From Cerrena zonata (lineage: Eukaryota > Basidiomycota > Agaricomycetes > Polyporales > Cerrenaceae), in assembly GCA_038087015.1 (NCBI GenBank), contig JASBNA010000004.1, positions 558,001-622,000 of the forward strand: a stretch of DNA of 64,000 nt. Direction: 5' to 3'. A model generated the notes under the pieces. The model worked only from the letters and a program-made list of their open reading frames with translations. It was not told the DNA's origin and searched no databases. Shown piece by piece: positions 60,241-64,000 of this stretch. The stretch's first letter is position 1. Each line of letters opens with the position of its first letter. Both the position numbers and the translations under genes were made by a program.

Positions 60241-61412
60241 ATGGACCCCATACCCTCGAGCTCCAATATTCCTCCTGACTCGCGCAGAATAGCCTACGTG
60301 TTAGTTGCATTATGCACAGTATGACCTCTCCGAGATTCCTCCATCGTAAATCATCCCATCTCACTCAACTGATTACTGTAGGTATGGGCGTGGGATGTTA
60401 TTCTATCCACCTCCGAAGAGGTAACAGTCCTCACCAATCGTAAATTTGCCATGTATGATGCGATTTACGTACTATCACGGTAGGTACGCTTGTAACTTGC
60501 AGCGACTCAGAAACCAACTCATCAGTTACTCTGTACACAGATTGTTTTCGGGGGCGCTGTTGATGACTTCATTGGGTTTTATATGTCAGCCAGCTAGGGG
60601 TGGTGCCCACGCAACGACTGACGTAATTAATTTGATATTTAGCGTCGATTGGGCCAGGTTGTCGGCCTGTTCTGAAGGCGGTGGATTGGTTCACAGTCCT
60701 GTCGTTGATCTTTAACTCGTCTCTATTCCTCTTTCGGGTTTTAGCTGTCTTCGCCGACTCAAACATCATCAAATCCGGGTTCATGGCTTTGTGGTCAACC
60801 ACTTTTCTGTCGCTGTCAATACCGTTCAGTTCGAGCCTCACGGACGTTTCTATTTGTAATATCAGTCATGTGAAACCCCCTGAGGCTATGGGTTTCATCG
60901 CGGTCGAAGTCTTCGATACTGCCGTTTTCATTGCGGTGTCGGTTCGAGTTGTGAGATCTAGCATTGCTGCCTCCCGACAGGATCGTCTTGCTACGTTTGT
61001 TACTGGAAACCAGCTCGGCCGGGTATCTAAAGTGCTTTTACAATCCGGACAACTGTACTATTTGTCAGTGCTATCTCGCCATCATCTTCTGCAGGTTCTG
61101 ATTATTTTTACTTCTTGAATCAGATGCACTGTCGGAGTGAACCTTCTTGCCCTTTCTATTATCCTGACACCCGAGCCATGTATTTCGCCTACGTTTAAGG
61201 CAGGGATGACGCTTCTCAGCGTCGCATCGCAAAACATCTTGACGTGCAAAGTGGTTCGCTTTCTGCGATTAGGTATCATTCGCGAGGAAACCCACCAGTC
61301 GATGGGTGACAGTCTTCACTTTGCAATAACGCTGGATCCCGATCTGACGTGCTCTCCTCCATCTGAATCATCTACATGCGACACTCCAAGGCCGCTTGTT
61401 GTAAGCTCATGA
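60241..61412 (+). CDS. Multi-pass membrane protein, DUF6533-like, paralogue 1
   Basis: The five exons are 60241-60318, 60382-60479, 60526-60584, 60643-61063 and 61124-61412, giving 314 residues. The N-terminal segment VWAWDVILSTSEEVTVLTNR resembles the W-D-x-L-x-T/S-x2-E-E region of DUF6533-type basidiomycete proteins. About seven hydrophobic segments follow, among them RLFSGALLMTSLGFI, WFTVLSLIFNSSLFLFRVLA, AVEVFDTAVFIAVSVRVV and VGVNLLALSIILTP. The landmark GNQLGRVSKVLLQSGQLYYL is shared with paralogue 2, as is the C-terminal SQNILTCKVVRFLRLG. The protein ends in a hydrophilic Ser/Pro tail. The family is large in mushrooms and its function is unknown. Start MDPIPSSSNIPP matches MDPVKDFEIPQ of the paralogue. 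Confidence 0.78.
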
Positions 61413-61861
61413 CGAACATTCCGCATAGAGAAGTATTTTGAGGAATCCAAGTAGGACACTGCCTTTGATCATAGTGGTCTAAACGTCGTTCTGATTAGTA
61501 TGATCATAGGACAAAATGTCTCTTCTCGTTGTCCCTACGGTAGATATGGGACATACGAAGATAATTACAACGGATGTATTAGATATATTTTTAAGAACTG
61601 AGCATAAGTAAGTCTCCGACTTGCTTCGCAGAATCACCGTGGCTAACTGTGAATTAGCTACAACTGTGGTGGGCAAGATGTTGCTAGTTGTTTTGTTTCA
61701 AACCTCCCTGTCATGATCATCGGTATACATTGGCAAGCTGTTGCACTGAGAACTGGATGGGCTACGATGCAATTCCACTGTTTGAACTCGCCCCCGCTCA
61801 TAACGGCGGGTTTTAGAATGCGTTAAGCGTCCCAAGACCTAGTAAAAGTCAGCAGGACCGG
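61413..61861. other. Intergenic, no gene recognised
   Basis: Spacer between paralogue 1 and the C-terminal remnant. Nothing else was seen. Confidence 0.45.
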
Positions 61862-62095
61862 ATGGTTTATTTCATGTACGAGGTCGTGCTACAAAGTAGA
61901 TTGCTGCATCATCTGACTTTGAATATCTTAAGCCGCATCTCCCCCCTTTTGCAAACTAGAGCGGCGTGTGTGATGTGTAGCTTAGTCAAGTTACGTTCTC
62001 ATCGACTTGCTACACTCTTAGAAGAGACGGGGACGTTTCGTTTCACTCGGCAAGTACCTGAGCTCGACCGAGCCCCCCATAAGACATGGTTCTCG
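61862..62095 (+). pseudogene. C-terminal remnant of a third DUF6533-type membrane protein
   Basis: The reading frame gives RAACVMCSLVKLRSHRLATL followed by EETGTFRFTRQVPEL. This lines up with ITACAVFRLVKLRSRRPENS and later ATMRFIRVPRG in the last exon of paralogue 2. Only the last helix and start of the tail remain. No upstream exons were found in the 450 bases between it and paralogue 1, so it is a truncated duplicate. Confidence 0.6.
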
Positions 62096-62649
62096 TACCT
62101 AGCAATAGAAAAGAAACTTGTTATTTTTATGTGAGAAAGTTTTCGTATGGTTGCTCTCGACTCACACACACACTATCAGGCACACCTTGGTATGTTCTTC
62201 TCCGCACAGCACGGATCTCGACAGGATAACAAACTCCACAATTGTACAACCTTCGAGATCATGAATTTATCAAAGACCTCTGTCCACGAACCATGAGAGC
62301 ATAGCCTACGTTCTAATCCGCCTCTGCCAAGATGATCTTTAACAGAATAGAGTTATCGTGTACTCCGCCGGCAGTTTTGCATATCTATTCGGACCTTGCA
62401 GATCCATCTGTTATCCTCCTCATCATGTCAACACCACTTCCTCGTTGCCACCTTGTGACTGCAAAAGCCACGTTTGAAGTGTGTAGACTCCACGACTGAC
62501 AGGGTTTGACAGTGCGTGGTTAGTGTTTGGCCACTTGAATTGAGCATTAGTTGAGTTTGACAGTGTATTTATACAATCGGATTCTGGATCTTACCGCCCC
62601 AGTATGCGTACACACCTCAAGCCACCAGTTGTCAGTCCTCTAGCCCCCA
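62096..62649. other. Intergenic, no gene recognised
   Basis: Probable promoter region of DUF6533-type paralogue 2. No open frame of note. Confidence 0.45.
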
Positions 62650-63843
62650 ATGGACCCAGTGAAAGATTTTGAGATTCCTCAAGCTATTCTGGATTTGATT
62701 ACAACTGCTCGTGCGGAGAGCTATATCATCACAGCAGCTACTGCCGTAGGTTTATTCTTCGTAGTTTTCTGTTGAATTGATCTCTGACATGACATTAATT
62801 CATAGTTGTGGGCGTATGATGTAGTAATGGCATTTCCAGGAGAACTGGAATTGCTTAACAGAGGTGCTACGGTCAGCGATATCGTTTATTGGATTACCCG
62901 GTGAGTTACCACTAATCCCACTCGAAGAGTGTCAGGATTAACAGCCACATCTGCAAGACTTGCACTTGCCGGATTTGTCGTCTCGATGGTGAGCTTGGTC
63001 CCAATAATAGGTTTGGTTTCCTTCCTATGACACAATTCAGTCGGTATTAATTCAGACGCAGCTCAACTCACCCCGGAGAACGACTGCCAAAAAATCGTAC
63101 CAACTGCCGAATGGTTCATGGTGCTCTCCATGATACTGAACTCACTCCTCTTCGTCTTCCGTGTCCGGGCCGTTTACCTGAATTCCAAGAAAGTAACCAT
63201 AATCTTTGGCATTTGGTGGCTTACGACGCTCTCGCAACTGTTGCCTCCAATTGCTAACGCATTGAATCTCTTTGAAGGTACGGAGAACAATTGTAACGCC
63301 ATTTTAGAGATGAAACCGTGGGTTGTGACCGGGTGGATCTCGACCGCGGTATTTGATACGGCAGTCTTCGTGGCCATTTCCATGCAAGTACTTGGATTCA
63401 CGGGTGGGATACACACCTGGAAGGAGAGGATGGTTTCTTTCCTAAACGGAAACGAGCTTGGTAAAATCACAAGAGCTGTTCTACAGACTGGTCAGCTGTA
63501 TTATCTGTGAGTATCTTTTGCGCATTTACGATTGTCCACTTTTCTAAGCTGGCCTTGTCGAAGGATCACCATCATTGTTGATTGTCTCGCCATATCAGGC
63601 CTAGTGGGACCTACATCATTCACTGAGACCACTAGAGCCGCATTCGCCCTCATTGGTGTTGTACTCCAAAACATAACAGCATGCGCGGTCTTCCGGCTCG
63701 TCAAATTACGATCACGCCGACCAGAAAACTCGTTTATCCCAACATCGCAAGAGCTGGCAACTATGCGCTTCATCCGGGTACCGCGAGGTCAGCGAAGTCA
63801 GATGGGTAGGACAACAGCGACAACGTCAACGATGATGTCGTGA
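62650..63843 (+). CDS. Multi-pass membrane protein, DUF6533-like, paralogue 2
   Basis: The five exons are 62650-62745, 62806-62900, 62958-63010, 63056-63506 and 63564-63843, giving 324 residues. Its order of features follows paralogue 1: MDPVKDFEIPQ, then LWAYDVVMAFPGELELLNRG, a short third exon (RLALAGFVVSMVSLVPII), WFMVLSMILNSLLFVFRVRA, AVFDTAVFVAISMQVLG, GNELGKITRAVLQTGQLYYL and VDCLAISGLVGPTSF. The last helix and basic tail contain VLQNITACAVFRLVKLRSRR. About seven transmembrane segments are expected. The third and fourth exon borders were chosen from phase; the acceptor at 62957 (GCAAG) and the 45-base intron after 63010 are the least certain. Function unknown. Confidence 0.75.
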
Positions 63844-64000
63844 GCGACAATTTCGGAGTGGGATTACAGAATTGTAACGTAGATCTTGGTGGAAGCTCAA
63901 TATCGAATAGTAGTGTCCCTATTAGTATAACCTGGTACTGTGATCATGTCAGCTTGAAGAAAATCGGCGATTTGTTATCATGCTAAATACCTAAAGGCGG
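63844..64000. other. Window end, no gene recognised
   Basis: 3' flank of DUF6533-type paralogue 2; nothing was seen. Confidence 0.4.

Overview
The window looks like nuclear DNA from a mushroom-forming basidiomycete (Agaricomycetes). The genes carry many short introns, mostly about 45-65 bases. The families seen are typical of that group: multi-exon cytochrome P450s, an expanded BTB/POZ family, DUF6533-type multi-pass membrane proteins, and a HAC1-like bZIP factor beside an RNase P subunit. No bacterial-type operons, CRISPR arrays, rRNA or tRNA genes were recognised. Gene models were assembled by hand from GT-AG (twice GC-AG) junctions. For most multi-exon genes the summed exon length was checked to be a multiple of three.

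Layout, left to right. Positions 0.3-2.6 kb hold a divergent pair: an RraA-type aldolase and a VanZ-like membrane protein. Decayed sequence follows at 2.8-3.6 kb, including the start of a dead P450. Positions 4.6-11.6 kb hold an intact P450 and then three paralogues of a small four-helix membrane protein. The first two lie in a tandem segmental duplication. Copy 1 looks broken and carries a 21-unit heptanucleotide array where an intron should be. Positions 11.9-16.0 kb hold a mitochondrial Mmc1-like protein and a BRO1-domain PalC protein of the ambient-pH pathway. After 2.7 kb of apparently empty DNA come a second P450 that is a paralogue of the first, an MBIP-like coiled-coil protein, a third and unrelated P450, an MFS transporter and a small Yippee protein (18.7-30.2 kb).

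Positions 31-41 kb hold a large single-pass membrane protein, a conserved fungal protein split by an unusually long 657-base intron, and the RNase P subunit. At 41.3-42.5 kb lies the bZIP gene, whose conserved C-terminus sits in a different frame from its bZIP domain. Positions 45-57 kb hold four BTB paralogues of one architecture flanking a CLC chloride/proton exchanger. Positions 60-64 kb hold two DUF6533-type paralogues and a C-terminal remnant of a third.

The single-copy genes are housekeeping or signalling genes: PalC for pH sensing, RNase P, CLC, Yippee, and the HAC1-like factor for the unfolded protein response. The repeated families (P450, four-helix proteins, BTB, DUF6533) show repeated local duplication and decay. 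Three P450s and an MFS pump occur within 25 kb, but no terpene synthase, PKS or NRPS backbone enzyme is present, so a biosynthetic cluster is not supported.
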